64,000 nt of DNA. It comes from Mycosarcoma maydis (Eukaryota > Basidiomycota > Ustilaginomycetes > Ustilaginales). A program made the position numbers and the translations under genes. The stretch spans positions 62,001 to 126,000 of the forward strand of contig NC_026481.1 of assembly GCF_000328475.2 (NCBI RefSeq), in the 5' to 3' direction. Positions 54,177 to 64,000 of the stretch are shown here, piece after piece; the first letter of the stretch is position 1, and each line of letters starts with the position of its first letter. The notes under the pieces are model-generated. The model saw only the letters and a program-made list of their open reading frames with translations, was not told the DNA's origin and ran no database searches.

Positions 54177-57100
54177 TCAATCGCGTTTTGAGAGGCGTCG
54201 TTTTCGACTTGTCGTCGCCACTGCAGGGTGGTGTGGATGCGTGGACAGCGGCATTTCTTCATCAGCGTCCCAGGTGAGGTCGATGACATGGCTCGGATCA
54301 TGCGTCGCTGATGAAGTGACGCTCGTATGCGCACCTGCCGGATCCATGGTTGCTCTCGCTGGCTCCTGCGACGTCTCACCGCGCTCATCCCGAGTTCTGC
54401 ACGGCAGATTCGGCTCCACAAGCAAACCTCGTCTCAGATCCCTGGAATACGCAGGCTCGCCCGCTGAACGCTCGCCATACGTCCGTTCCGATTCCACAAA
54501 CATGGGCAACGCCGCAAGCGCTTCCTTGGCATCCATATCCATCGCACTACAAGTACCCACGCCAATCGCCGACGCACCTCCGCCCGTCGTCCAAGGCTGG
54601 CTCGACGCATCGTTGCTTCCCACCGAAACTCCACCGGGCGAAGCCGGAGATGCATAGTTAGGTACCAAATCGCGTGTCACGCGTACCCCGAGCATCGATA
54701 GTGGGATAGCCGTGTTCAGCCAAAGTTTCCCAGTCCAGCCAGTGCGTGCGCCTGGCAGAGAGTTGCATGTTTCTGCATCGTTGACTGTCACCGCTCCTGG
54801 AGACTCCACCGCTGCCCGTGAGTTCACGCCGCTTCTGCCTGTTTCAACGACCCCAGCTCGAGCGTTTCCTCCAGCAGCTGCTCCCGCTGCTCCCGCTGCT
54901 CCCGCTGCAGCCGGGTTTGCCGCCGGCGGCGCCTCAAGATACTCTGCACACTCCCAAGGATTGAGTCCTCCCGAAGTGAACCATCCTTTCTTGAGTGCAG
55001 CTCCTGCACTCGACGCTACCAACCATGCATTGGCTGTAGTCGCATTATCCAGCCGGAACGACAGCTGCTGCAACTTGTCGCTTCGTTCCTGCGTAGCGAG
55101 TTCGATTGTCTGGAGCTGTGTTTCCAGCTCAGGCAAGCATGTACTCAACAGCGTGGGTGGCAATTCGTCGAGTACGAAGCTTAACGAGTCGAGGAGCAGC
55201 GCAAATGACCCACCGCACTCTGTCTTTTCGCCCGCTTGTCGCGTCAATTCGAGCAGAGCTTTGACAAGTCGCAGCGCGAGAGCTCTCATCGTGCCATTCC
55301 AGAGGCAACCAAACCGCAGGACAAGATGCATCAGCTGGAAAGTCATGCTGCCGTGTAAAACTGTCACGAGGCGTGCGACCTTGTCTTGATGAGACGCCGC
55401 CGCCATAGAGCCAAGTGCGTCTTCGAGAGAGGTGACAACGTGGAGCAGCAGCTGTGCGCATGAATCGGCATCGGTAGCGTTGAATATGAAGCTGTGTTGC
55501 TGCTCGCACATTCGCACAACGGAGCGTAGAGTCGATTCGACTTGTTGTTCTCCAACACATGGGCCATGTTTGGCGGCATCCGCCGCGGTCTTAGCTTGAG
55601 CCGGTGCATCCGCTCCATCGTCCGGACCGAAGTTGGTCATTCCTTTGTGTGAGTTGTCCATACGTCTGGGAGTTTTGTCCGCATCTGTACTCGCCGCCTT
55701 GACTTTGTCGGACAATATCTTGATGCCGATATCCGTAAAGCGCGAAACAAGCCCGCTCGACTGACAATCGCGAACGAGCTGCGCTCCGATGTCGGGCAAT
55801 TGCACAAAGAGATCGTCAAAGATGCCCGAAGCTAATGCTTTGGTCTTGCTATCGGCTCTTGTCTGGAAGCTCGACTCGACGAGCTGCAGCCGCTCAAAGA
55901 TCTCGACGAGCTCGGTAGCGACCACCGCTGTATCCCAACCATCTAGCCTATTCTTGACGGAAGCGGCGTCGATAGTTCCAACGTCACGCAGCAACAGGCT
56001 CGTTGGATCGAGACAAGCCATGGCTAGGTCAATGACGCGTGATGGATTGCAGCCCCACATTGACTTGCATGTGTCTTTGATCGCCAAAATGCACAGTCTG
56101 GGTTCCTGCCGGAAGGCGATCTGCATTGGTTGAGACTGCAGCAGTGCGTTGCAAAACGATTCAATTTGCGCCTTCTCCGATGCAGGAACGGTGGAAGTCT
56201 CGTCGAAAGCAGAGATCAAGCACGTAGCAGCGCGCAGGAGTGAAGGAAGATTGACTTGGGCAAACAACAGCTTGGTTTGAGCGCCAAATGCACGCATGTC
56301 TTCATAGGACGTTGCCGGCACAGTCTCTCCGAGGCTGCTCGCGAAGATCTCGCCGAGGCTACTGACGATGGAGCCGATATGCATCGGGACTTCTGTGTTG
56401 CGGGTAGCTGGGTCAGTGAGCCTTCTGACCGAAGATAGCAAATACGGCAATAGGAACGTGTCCATGGCGAGTTGCAGGTTGAGCGTGCCATGCGCGATCA
56501 GTCGAGTCAACAAGCTGAGTAGCGCTTTCATGGATGCGTCGCTGTGCGTACCCTGCTCGATGCTGAGGACGAGATTTGAGAGCCATCGAGCATGACGCTC
56601 GTCGATCTCGAGCGAGGCTTCCAGGTAAAGCTGATCAATGAGACGCACGGCTGAGGGGACGAGCGAGGTGTCGGAGCGTGCGAACACACTGTCGACGATT
56701 GTTCGTTCAATCATCTCGTCGCTCATGGCGTCTGGTTGTACAAAGAGACTGCGGAAGGGTGTGAGCATGTCCGACCCTTCGACTGGCGTGGACGAAGAGG
56801 CGATGCTCCCATCCGATTCAACACTGGATCTTGTAAGTTTGGCAAATCGATCGAGCAGAGCATCGACGTTGGGCCTTAGCGCTTGCACGTGCTGCTGCAA
56901 GGCGTCGTGATCTGCGCCTGGATCGAGTGCTGACGCGCTGATGCGGCTCGGTACGTTTTCAATCAGAGTACGAAGGCGCAGCAGTGTAGTGGAGGCCATG
57001 ACGGCCTGTCGATCGTTTCGAATCGAACTTGAATGGTTGAGTTGCTGACGAACGAGCTGGTTGAGCGTGGCCATAATGTCCATGGATCTCCAAACAAGGC

Positions 57101-59807
57101 TGTATTCGATGACCATATTGAAGGCAGCTCGTGCAAGATTGTCTGAGAGCGGACGAAGCAGCAAGGTCGCCAAAAGCTGAGCTAGACCTTCAAAGTCATC
57201 AGCCATGACGAGTACTGCCGAAATTTGCGAGAGCTGGTCGCCATTGAGACGTTCGACGCGGGCCGTGACAGCTGGAAGCAACTCGCTGCGGAAAAGTCTG
57301 CAGCGCACAAAGCGCGAGGCTGACCACAGGCGTGACAGGGCATGTACCGGATCTGGTGTGGACGGGGACGGGGACACGGCGATGCGCGAGGCTTCAGCTT
57401 GCACCTCTTGCGCAAAGGCGAATGGGAGGAAGGACTGGAGCTGGCGCAGGGCACGACGCTGCGCAGCGTCCTCGTAGGTCTCCTTTGTGCGATCGCCATA
57501 GATAGCCTGTCTTCGTTGCTGATAGACTGAAGCGGGTTGATCGTATAGCGGCAACGAGCGCAAGAGGCGCAGATGCAAAGAGTCGCGGGATGCAGAAACA
57601 GACGAGGGCGTCTGGACGCTGCCATCGGGATTTTGGTGCTGCTCTGTGGCACTCGAAGCTGAAGGAGCAGTCATTCCACGGGCGATCAACCTCTGGAGAT
57701 ATTTCGTGTAGGAGAAGACTCCTCTTCGAGCGAGCTCACCAAGGAGGACAACGATGGCACCGACATCCACAGTTGCCAAGAGAGAAACGCGTGTTTGGGT
57801 CGAAGACTCGTCGAGCTTTTGATTGAGAGATGTTTCGACATCACCGAGCCACTTGATGAGCATGGGCTCAACATTGATCTTGCGCGTCTTGGTGGTATTG
57901 TGCTCTAGATCGAAGGCGGGTAGTGACACCTGATCGGTCTCTTCGCTCGATTCTTCCCACGGGACGCCAAAGCGGATCTTTTCGATGAGTGTTGCTGCAA
58001 GATATTGACGCACGACTCCGGACCGACGATCGGTGCAGGCCCAGGTGAGAATGGTGTCAATCCTGGTAGCCCAAACTGTATCGTCACGGTCGTGTTTGGC
58101 GTAGCGGTGGGTGGCACTTGTATTCTGGAGAAAAACGCGATCGATGGTGGTCATGTCGAACGAATCAAGAGCTTGGATGTCGAGATGGTGTTGTAGCGGG
58201 GATGAAAGCGTTTCCTGCGTTTCCAGACTAGCGTTCTGGGTTGTGTTGCCACTGTGGGGTCGCAAGAGAAGGCGGTCAACTCGTGGCCTGACCGTCTGCT
58301 CGACAAATTCGAAGGCCTGGTGGGAGAGAGGTAACGGAGTTTCAGCGTTGAGCTCGTTCAAAAGCTGGGTGAGACTAGCTGAATGCTCGAACCAAAGACG
58401 TGGACTGATGAGAGATTCGGGACTGTTTTCGCAGACGATGCGGAAGAGGAGTACGAGCTTGGTTCTCAGACCGCCGCTGGATGAAGGATCGAGACGTGCA
58501 TCTACGTTTGGGATCTGAACGAGCAGTGCGGTGAGAAAAGGCTTGACAAAGCATCGACGTCGAAGAACGAGGAGGAGCACTTCTTGGACGAGCTCGAGTA
58601 GAAAGGGTAGCTGAACCAGGTTGGAGGCTGAAAAGGCATCAACGATCCATCGGACCAAGACGGAACGGTCGAGCAAATTCTGTGCATGGAGATGCCGAGC
58701 GAGCGAGAGACTGTAGGACCACTTTGCGATCCATCGCTCTTCGTCGGCGTCATTCTGCAAGACATAGCAGACCTCTTTTGCAGGTGCTAAGGACGGAGAG
58801 GAGGCTGGATTGAGGTTGGAAGGGGTACGAGCGAAATGGGCAGCTGCTACGGAGCGTGAGAGCGAAGATGGAGCAGCGCTTGGCGTGCGAGGAAGATGGG
58901 TGGAGGGAGAAACGGGGGCGGGAGATGCAGTGGCGGTAGAGTTTGATTCGGCGGTATGAACAAGGTTGAGTTCAGCAACCTGCTTGGCCATCCATGCGCA
59001 CAAATTTGAGGTGATCTCGGGGATGATGGTAGCGGCTGACTTGTTGCGGAGCGACGAGAGTTCGGCAGCCCCCAAGGCACGAATGAACCAGACGGCACGT
59101 GGAATGTCGACGCTTTTTCTTGGAGCAGAGGTGGAAGCAGAAGCGGAAGCAGAAGCGGAAGCAGAAGAGGCGGACGGGGGGCCAGCGATTCGGGAATGAA
59201 AGTAGTTGACGGTGGTGGTAGCAGCTGTAGCAGTGGAGGGTAGAGCGCCTCCCACCCAGAGCATTTCAAAGAGCTTCTCGCCACGAAAACCATGTGGAAC
59301 ACTTCTGGAGAGACGCATGAGGGGCACAGTGGGATCTGCGAGGTCTTTGACGTAGTTGGCGAGCTTAGCGTCATTGAGCGTAACACGCGAGGGAGGTTTG
59401 TACTGGTTGGTAGCGATGCTGGCACGGTCGAGTTCGCGGCGGCGCTGCATGACCTCGTCCATCCAATCGGAGAGCGTGTCGAGAGCATCAGGCGATAGGA
59501 GGCGAGTATGGATGGCGTCATGTGCACAAAAGTACTCGTTGTGGACGTAGGTGCGTGGAGCGAAACCTTTGCGCACAGAAATTTGGGACATGTCGTCCTC
59601 GGGTTGACCGGATTTGGTAGGAAAGAGATCGGGAACATGGCGTCGGGCGGCGGTCGGGTGAAGTGGTGGTCTCCATGGTGGCCTCTCCTGTTGGTAAGCC
59701 TCGGGAAGGCGTGTGTCGTCGTGTTTTGACCGTTTTACGCTTGACAAGGACGACGATGGACCACGGCCACCGCCGCTAGATGCACTGGCAGCTCCTGAGC
59801 GAAGCAT
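54177..59807 (-). CDS. SRB8: Mediator kinase-module subunit 12
   Basis: Subunit of the CDK8 kinase module (Med12, Med13, CycC, Cdk8), which reversibly blocks Mediator-Pol II contact; nuclear. 1876 residues in one exon from the ATG at 59807. The Med12 N-terminal domain is recognisable (HVPDLFPTKSGQPEDD, then ISVRKGF, NEYFCAHDAI), the part that activates CycC/Cdk8 in relatives. The rest is a long alpha-helical protein with low-complexity stretches (Ser/Ala repeats near residues 205-220, Ala/Gly near 1630) and a basic C-terminal end (SRKRRLSKRD) that could act as a nuclear signal. The assignment rests mainly on the N-terminal motif and the size (yeast Srb8 1427, animal MED12 over 2000). Confidence 0.85.
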   Translation of the reverse strand: MLRSGAASASSGGGRGPSSSLSSVKRSKHDDTRLPEAYQQERPPWRPPLHPTAARRHVPDLFPTKSGQPEDDMSQISVRKGFAPRTYVHNEYFCAHDAIHTRLLSPDALDTLSDWMDEVMQRRRELDRASIATNQYKPPSRVTLNDAKLANYVKDLADPTVPLMRLSRSVPHGFRGEKLFEMLWVGGALPSTATAATTTVNYFHSRIAGPPSASSASASASASASTSAPRKSVDIPRAVWFIRALGAAELSSLRNKSAATIIPEITSNLCAWMAKQVAELNLVHTAESNSTATASPAPVSPSTHLPRTPSAAPSSLSRSVAAAHFARTPSNLNPASSPSLAPAKEVCYVLQNDADEERWIAKWSYSLSLARHLHAQNLLDRSVLVRWIVDAFSASNLVQLPFLLELVQEVLLLVLRRRCFVKPFLTALLVQIPNVDARLDPSSSGGLRTKLVLLFRIVCENSPESLISPRLWFEHSASLTQLLNELNAETPLPLSHQAFEFVEQTVRPRVDRLLLRPHSGNTTQNASLETQETLSSPLQHHLDIQALDSFDMTTIDRVFLQNTSATHRYAKHDRDDTVWATRIDTILTWACTDRRSGVVRQYLAATLIEKIRFGVPWEESSEETDQVSLPAFDLEHNTTKTRKINVEPMLIKWLGDVETSLNQKLDESSTQTRVSLLATVDVGAIVVLLGELARRGVFSYTKYLQRLIARGMTAPSASSATEQHQNPDGSVQTPSSVSASRDSLHLRLLRSLPLYDQPASVYQQRRQAIYGDRTKETYEDAAQRRALRQLQSFLPFAFAQEVQAEASRIAVSPSPSTPDPVHALSRLWSASRFVRCRLFRSELLPAVTARVERLNGDQLSQISAVLVMADDFEGLAQLLATLLLRPLSDNLARAAFNMVIEYSLVWRSMDIMATLNQLVRQQLNHSSSIRNDRQAVMASTTLLRLRTLIENVPSRISASALDPGADHDALQQHVQALRPNVDALLDRFAKLTRSSVESDGSIASSSTPVEGSDMLTPFRSLFVQPDAMSDEMIERTIVDSVFARSDTSLVPSAVRLIDQLYLEASLEIDERHARWLSNLVLSIEQGTHSDASMKALLSLLTRLIAHGTLNLQLAMDTFLLPYLLSSVRRLTDPATRNTEVPMHIGSIVSSLGEIFASSLGETVPATSYEDMRAFGAQTKLLFAQVNLPSLLRAATCLISAFDETSTVPASEKAQIESFCNALLQSQPMQIAFRQEPRLCILAIKDTCKSMWGCNPSRVIDLAMACLDPTSLLLRDVGTIDAASVKNRLDGWDTAVVATELVEIFERLQLVESSFQTRADSKTKALASGIFDDLFVQLPDIGAQLVRDCQSSGLVSRFTDIGIKILSDKVKAASTDADKTPRRMDNSHKGMTNFGPDDGADAPAQAKTAADAAKHGPCVGEQQVESTLRSVVRMCEQQHSFIFNATDADSCAQLLLHVVTSLEDALGSMAAASHQDKVARLVTVLHGSMTFQLMHLVLRFGCLWNGTMRALALRLVKALLELTRQAGEKTECGGSFALLLDSLSFVLDELPPTLLSTCLPELETQLQTIELATQERSDKLQQLSFRLDNATTANAWLVASSAGAALKKGWFTSGGLNPWECAEYLEAPPAANPAAAGAAGAAGAAAGGNARAGVVETGRSGVNSRAAVESPGAVTVNDAETCNSLPGARTGWTGKLWLNTAIPLSMLGVRVTRDLVPNYASPASPGGVSVGSNDASSQPWTTGGGASAIGVGTCSAMDMDAKEALAALPMFVESERTYGERSAGEPAYSRDLRRGLLVEPNLPCRTRDERGETSQEPARATMDPAGAHTSVTSSATHDPSHVIDLTWDADEEMPLSTHPHHPAVATTSRKRRLSKRD

Positions 59808-60224
59808 TCAAGCTTGCTTGTAGGGGTAACTTATGCCTATGACGGTGTGCGTAACAAGGGCATTTGCATGTGCAGCGGAGTCGACATGATCTATCGTCGA
59901 ACCATTGCGAACATCGAGCGATGCCAAGGATCCGAGCCGCACGGGCTGTTTGCAGATGGGCGAAGCAGTGAAGACGAGATCGAGCGCGCAGTGAGTGGTG
60001 CACGGTGCACCGTGCACGGTCGATGGCAATCAATCGTGAATCGATCGTAAATCACGAATGTAACGCCGTTGGTGACACTCGAATGGCCACTCGATCGAGG
60101 TCAACATGTCCTCAGTCGTGAGTGTCTGTGGCATGTATGGTGAGTTGAGGGTTCAACCACCAACGCCTAAACGCCGCCTCCAAGCCTTAAGCCCGAATCC
60201 CGACCGACGGGAACTACCAAAGCC

Positions 60225-60248
60225 AATCGTGAATCACGAATCACGAAT
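60225..60248. repeat. 7-bp motif array, AAT family
   Basis: Four AAT triplets at exact 7-bp spacing with cores CGTG, CACG, CACG; a further CGTG follows. Confidence 0.85.
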
Positions 60249-60469
60249 CGTGAGATTTGAGGTGGTTGTATCGTACGGCATAAACTGAGCCACTCGTGAC
60301 TCACGCGTGACTTGGTTTTTTGTTCTGGAAGATTGTGAGTCGTGAGTCGGTCGCTATTCACGATTACGCTTGCTTTTTGCATGCTTATTCGTGATCCAAG
60401 TTTGGGCTTTATTGGCTTGGCTGGCTCAGCGCGTTGTATAATATTCACGATTAATACTTGTGACTTTTT

Positions 60470-60508
60470 TTGATTTTGATTTTGATTTTGATTTTGATTT
60501 TGATTTTT
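60470..60508. repeat. (TTTTGA)n microsatellite
   Basis: About six hexamer units; the minus frame gives a Lys-Ser run that is not a gene. Confidence 0.9.
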
Positions 60509-60925
60509 GTTTGGTGTTCAGAGTCAGAAATCGTGAACGAGTTTTGTGCTGTGTGCTGCGTAGAAGAACCGATGAAACACAAACCAAGTCAGAGTCGTGA
60601 GTTCCACCAAAGTTGAAATCCACACTCACTCGTGACTGATGAGAGAGAGAGTCTTGATCTTCATCCTCACCATCATCATCTCTGTGGCATCGCGTACAGC
60701 CGACACATTGCTCCAATATCAGTCATCGTCTCGCTCTGGTGCAGTCGATCAGCGCCTACACAGATCACGACGACGTCGACCCTTTGTCTGTTCCGCTCTT
60801 TGGCGCTGAAGCCGCGTACAGGGCCTCTTGCTCGCTTTCTGCATCGTCCTTCTACCTACTCTCCAACTCTCGCAGCAACACCGCACCCCTTGAGCTCCGC
60901 TAGATTCATCTGTAATAACGCCAAC

Positions 60926-63900
60926 ATGCCACCCAAGGACGCTGCAAAGGATGCCGCAGGTCCCATCCAGCTCGAAAACACGTCTAAGCGTGACTTTCTC
61001 CAAAAGCTCGAAAAGGAGTCGCAGGACTTTTGGGCACAGCAGCACGTCTTTGACGTCGATGCTCCTACTCAGGATGATGGCCTCATCGATATGACTCCAG
61101 AAGAGGTGCGCGCAAAGTATCCCAAATGGTTCGCCACTATCCCATACGCCTACATGAACGGTTCCCTCCATCTTGGTCACGCCTTCACCCTCTCCAAGGT
61201 CGAGTTCGCTGCCGGCTACGAACGCATGCAGGGAAAGCGTGCCCTCTTCCCATGGGCTTTCCACGTTACTGGCATGCCCATCCGTGCTGCTGCCGACAAA
61301 CTCGTTCGCGAGATCGAGCTGTTTGGCCCAGACTTTTCCGGATACAAGGACCCCGCAGACGAGCCAGACCACGACGATGCTCCTGAACCACCAGCGCCTA
61401 CCGCCAACACTTCGAGCGTTACCAAGACCAACGTTGCCAAAGCCACCAAGGGTAAGCTCGCCGGAAAGGACACCGGTCTCAAGTACCAATTCCAGATCAT
61501 GCTCAACTCGGGTGTGCCCAAGGACGAGATCAAAAAGTTCGCCGATCCCAACTACTGGCTCAGCTATTTCCCTCCCATCGCCAAAGCTGACTGTACCGCT
61601 TTCGGCTCTCGCATCGACTGGCGACGCGCTTTCATCACCACCGACGTCAACCCTTACTACGACAGTTTCGTTCGCTGGCAGATGAACAAGCTCCACGCAA
61701 TGGACAAGATCAAGTTCGGCGAGCGTTACACCATCTATTCGCCTAAGGATGGCCAGCCATGCATGGACCACGACCGATCCGACGGTGAAGGTGTCGGCCC
61801 CCAGGAGTACACCGGTCTCAAGATGGAGCTCGTTCAGTGGGGTGCGCTCGCCGCTCCCGAGCTCGACGCCAAGCTCCAGGGCAAGAATGTCTACTTTGTC
61901 GCCGCTACCCTCCGTCCAGAGACCATGTACGGTCAGACCAACTGCTACGTCGGCCCTTCAATCGACTACGGCGCCTTCCAGATCAACGACACGGATGTCT
62001 ATATTTGCACCCAGCGCGCTGCGCGAAACATGGCTTTCCAAGGTATCACCAAGGAGCGCGGCCAGGTCAACTCGCTTGCCACCGTCAAGGGCTCCCAGCT
62101 GATCGGCACCAAGATCAAGGCTCCTTTCGGTCTCTATCCGGAAGTCTACGTGCTCCCCATGGAGACCGTGCTCGCTACCAAGGGTACCGGGGTTGTCACT
62201 TCGGTTCCTTCCGACTCGCCCGACGATTATGCTACGCTCATGGATCTGCGCAAAAAGGCCGAATACTTCAAGATTGACCCGCAGTGGGCCGCATTCGAGC
62301 CTATCCCCGTCATTCGTACCCCCGCCTACGGTGACATGACTGCCGAGACGCTCGTCAAGCAGCTCAAGATCCAAAGCGCCAAGGACAAGAACCAGCTGGC
62401 CGAAGCCAAAGAGCTTGCCTACAAGGAAGGCTTCTACAATGGCACCATGCTCGTCGGCACCTACAAGGGCGAATCCGTTCAAGATGCCAAGAACAAGGTG
62501 CGTGACGAGATGATCAAGGCAAACCTCGCTTTCGCCTACGCTGAACCCGAGGGCAAAGTCATCAGCCGAAGTGCCGACGAGTGTGTCGTGGCTCTCTGCG
62601 ACCAGTGGTACATGGACTACGGCGAGGAGTCGTGGAAGGCACAGGCTAGCAAACTAATTGCTCAAATGAACACGTTTGGCTCCGAGGTCCGGAATGCCTT
62701 TGAAGGCACCATCGACTGGCTCAAGCAGTGGGCTTGTGCTCGTTCCTACGGTCTCGGTTCCAAGCTGCCCTGGGATCCGCAGTACCTCGTCGAGTCGCTC
62801 AGTGATTCAACCATCTACATGTCCTACTACACCATCGCCCACCACCTCCAGGGCGGTGTTGCCGATGGAAGCAAGGTTGGCCCCATCGGTATCAAAGCTG
62901 AGGAGCTCACCGACGAGATTTGGGACTACATCCTCGGAGATGCCGCTTACCCCACCGACACCACCATCCCTAAGGAGAAAGCCGAGATTCTTCGCCGCGA
63001 GTTCCGCTACTTCTACCCCATGGACCTCCGTTCGTCGGGCAAAGACCTGATCCCGAACCACCTTACCTTCTGCGTCTACGTCCATTCGGCTCTTTTCCCC
63101 GAGCACCATTGGCCGCGTGCCATCCGCGCCAACGGCCATCTCATGTTGAATGGCAAAAAGATGTCCAAGTCGACCGGAAACTCGCTCAGCTTGCGTCAGT
63201 CGGTGGAGAAGTTCGGTGCCGACGCCACGCGTCTGTCGCTCGCCGACGCTGGTGACGGTATCGAAGATGCGAATTTCGAGGAGAAGACGGCCAACGCCAA
63301 CATCCTGCGGCTGCATACGCTTATCGAATGGTGCGCCGAGGTGATCGCCAACAAGGCGACGCTTCGAAGCGGCCCCAAGGACACGTTCTGGGACAGATCG
63401 TTTGAGAACCAGATCAACAACCTCATCCAACTTACCAATGAGGCTTATAACAAGTCGCTCTACAAGGACGCCACCAAATTTGGCTTCTACGAGTTGCAGA
63501 CGGCGCGTGATCTGTACCGTGAAGCGACGTCGGATGTGGGTATGCACGTGGATCTGGTCTTGCGATGGATTCGAACGCAGGCGTTGCTGATCACGCCGAT
63601 TGCTCCGCACTTTGCCGAGCACGTGTGGCGCAAGTTTTTGGGTGAAGAGACGTCGATCCAAAACGCGAGATGGCCCGAGGCTTCGGCGCGCGTGGATAAC
63701 TCGATCACCGAGGCGTTGGCGTACGTTTCCGGGACAGTCAAGACGGTACGTGATGCCGAAATTCTGCTGACTAAGAAGTCCAAGGGCAAGAATGGTGTTG
63801 CTGCGTCGGCGGTTAAATACAACGAACGTGCACCTAAAGAATGCCGCATGTTTGTAGCCAAAAACTTCCCCGCCTGGCAGGACAAGTGCGTTTCGATCGT

Positions 63901-64000
63901 GCAAGCGCACTATGACGCTGGTAGTGGTTCGTTCGACGACAAGGCAATTCGAGAGCAGCTTGCCAAGGATGGCATGCTGAAGGACAAGAAAGTGATGAAC
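60926..64000 (+). CDS. CDC60: Cytosolic leucyl-tRNA synthetase, truncated by window end
   Basis: Charges tRNA-Leu in the cytoplasm. The frame is open from the ATG at 60926 to the last base (1025 codons); the family is about 1090-1200 residues, so the C-terminal end lies outside. Class I signatures: HLGHA (His82 region, HIGH motif) and KKMSKSTGN (about residues 745-753, KMSKS loop). The inserted CP1 editing domain occupies roughly residues 260-520 and shows the conserved LRPETMYGQTNCYVGP (T-rich editing region) and VTSVPSDSPDDYATL. A Pro/Ala/Lys-rich stretch near residues 155-180 interrupts the N-terminal catalytic part, as in eukaryotic cytosolic enzymes. No mitochondrial presequence is visible, supporting the cytosolic form. 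Single exon as far as seen. Confidence 0.95.
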   Translation, partial: MPPKDAAKDAAGPIQLENTSKRDFLQKLEKESQDFWAQQHVFDVDAPTQDDGLIDMTPEEVRAKYPKWFATIPYAYMNGSLHLGHAFTLSKVEFAAGYERMQGKRALFPWAFHVTGMPIRAAADKLVREIELFGPDFSGYKDPADEPDHDDAPEPPAPTANTSSVTKTNVAKATKGKLAGKDTGLKYQFQIMLNSGVPKDEIKKFADPNYWLSYFPPIAKADCTAFGSRIDWRRAFITTDVNPYYDSFVRWQMNKLHAMDKIKFGERYTIYSPKDGQPCMDHDRSDGEGVGPQEYTGLKMELVQWGALAAPELDAKLQGKNVYFVAATLRPETMYGQTNCYVGPSIDYGAFQINDTDVYICTQRAARNMAFQGITKERGQVNSLATVKGSQLIGTKIKAPFGLYPEVYVLPMETVLATKGTGVVTSVPSDSPDDYATLMDLRKKAEYFKIDPQWAAFEPIPVIRTPAYGDMTAETLVKQLKIQSAKDKNQLAEAKELAYKEGFYNGTMLVGTYKGESVQDAKNKVRDEMIKANLAFAYAEPEGKVISRSADECVVALCDQWYMDYGEESWKAQASKLIAQMNTFGSEVRNAFEGTIDWLKQWACARSYGLGSKLPWDPQYLVESLSDSTIYMSYYTIAHHLQGGVADGSKVGPIGIKAEELTDEIWDYILGDAAYPTDTTIPKEKAEILRREFRYFYPMDLRSSGKDLIPNHLTFCVYVHSALFPEHHWPRAIRANGHLMLNGKKMSKSTGNSLSLRQSVEKFGADATRLSLADAGDGIEDANFEEKTANANILRLHTLIEWCAEVIANKATLRSGPKDTFWDRSFENQINNLIQLTNEAYNKSLYKDATKFGFYELQTARDLYREATSDVGMHVDLVLRWIRTQALLITPIAPHFAEHVWRKFLGEETSIQNARWPEASARVDNSITEALAYVSGTVKTVRDAEILLTKKSKGKNGVAASAVKYNERAPKECRMFVAKNFPAWQDKCVSIVQAHYDAGSGSFDDKAIREQLAKDGMLKDKKVMN

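Larger units (their letters stand above)
59808..60925. promoter_or_regulatory. Divergent promoter region of MED12 and leucyl-tRNA synthetase
   Basis: About 1.1 kb. Contains a 7-bp motif array at 60225-60248 (four AAT triplets separated by CGTG, CACG, CACG), further ACTCGTGACTCACGCGTGAC motifs near 60294, and a (TTTTGA)n hexamer repeat at about 60470-60508. The inverted GTGCACGGTGCACCGTGCAC near 59998 is a perfect-looking palindromic stretch. No element can be assigned to either gene. Confidence 0.5.

Noticed and set aside
60749..61771. A 340-codon minus-strand frame
   Set aside because: Antisense to the start of leucyl-tRNA synthetase, whose frame has clear family motifs.

Overview
The window is 64 kb of fungal nuclear DNA. 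Its gene content (Mediator MED12, PEX5, ARPC4, a complex I B12 subunit, fungal-type ATP sulfurylase), short introns with GTRAGT-type donors and overall protein style point to a basidiomycete. My inference is the smut lineage (Ustilaginaceae). No ribosomal or mating-type marker is present to fix the species. One run of 100 N (11672-11771) marks an assembly gap.

Layout. 1-753: 5' part of a five-exon GFA/CENP-V-like gene running off the left edge. 1729-1838: an intron-containing tRNA. 2247-5582: divergent pair of ATP synthase gamma (minus) and eIF2 beta (plus). 5.6-17.3 kb: a gene-poor repeat block with at least four Ty1/copia-type LTR copies in both orientations, one complete insertion with matching 5-bp target duplications, a decayed copia pol fragment and a second dispersed repeat family. 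17.4-24.0 kb: a full-size ABC-B transporter and a secreted aspartic protease, both minus. 24.6-27.1 kb: a metallo-beta-lactamase-fold gene broken by two frame disruptions, and an MFS transporter remnant. 28.3-36 kb: PEX5, an RPEL-repeat protein and DNA topoisomerase I, all minus. 38.0-41.7 kb: complex I B12 subunit and ATP sulfurylase, both plus. 42.4-44.9 kb: a secreted Gly/Asn-rich repeat protein. 45-50.7 kb: about 5.8 kb without a recognisable gene. 50.7-53.7 kb: mitochondrial phosphate carrier and ARPC4. 54.2-59.8 kb: MED12. 60.9 kb to the right edge: cytosolic leucyl-tRNA synthetase, truncated by the window.

The genes are mostly housekeeping and unrelated to one another. There is no operon logic, and spacing suggests shared divergent promoters only for ATP synthase gamma/eIF2 beta and MED12/LeuRS.

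The most unusual signal is a 7-bp insertion signature scattered through nearly all intergenic DNA. A local triplet (ATT, AAT, ACT, AGT, once TTT) is repeated on both sides of a 4-bp core (CACG, CGTG or CATG). Comparing homologous LTR copies within the window shows these as precise 7- or 14-bp insertions at sites where the other copies carry a single triplet. The pattern is what would be left by excision of a DNA transposon with CAC...GTG ends and a 3-bp target duplication, but other mechanisms are possible. Two genes (RPEL protein, ARPC4), and tentatively a third (GFA-like), start with exons of only 3-4 coding bases.
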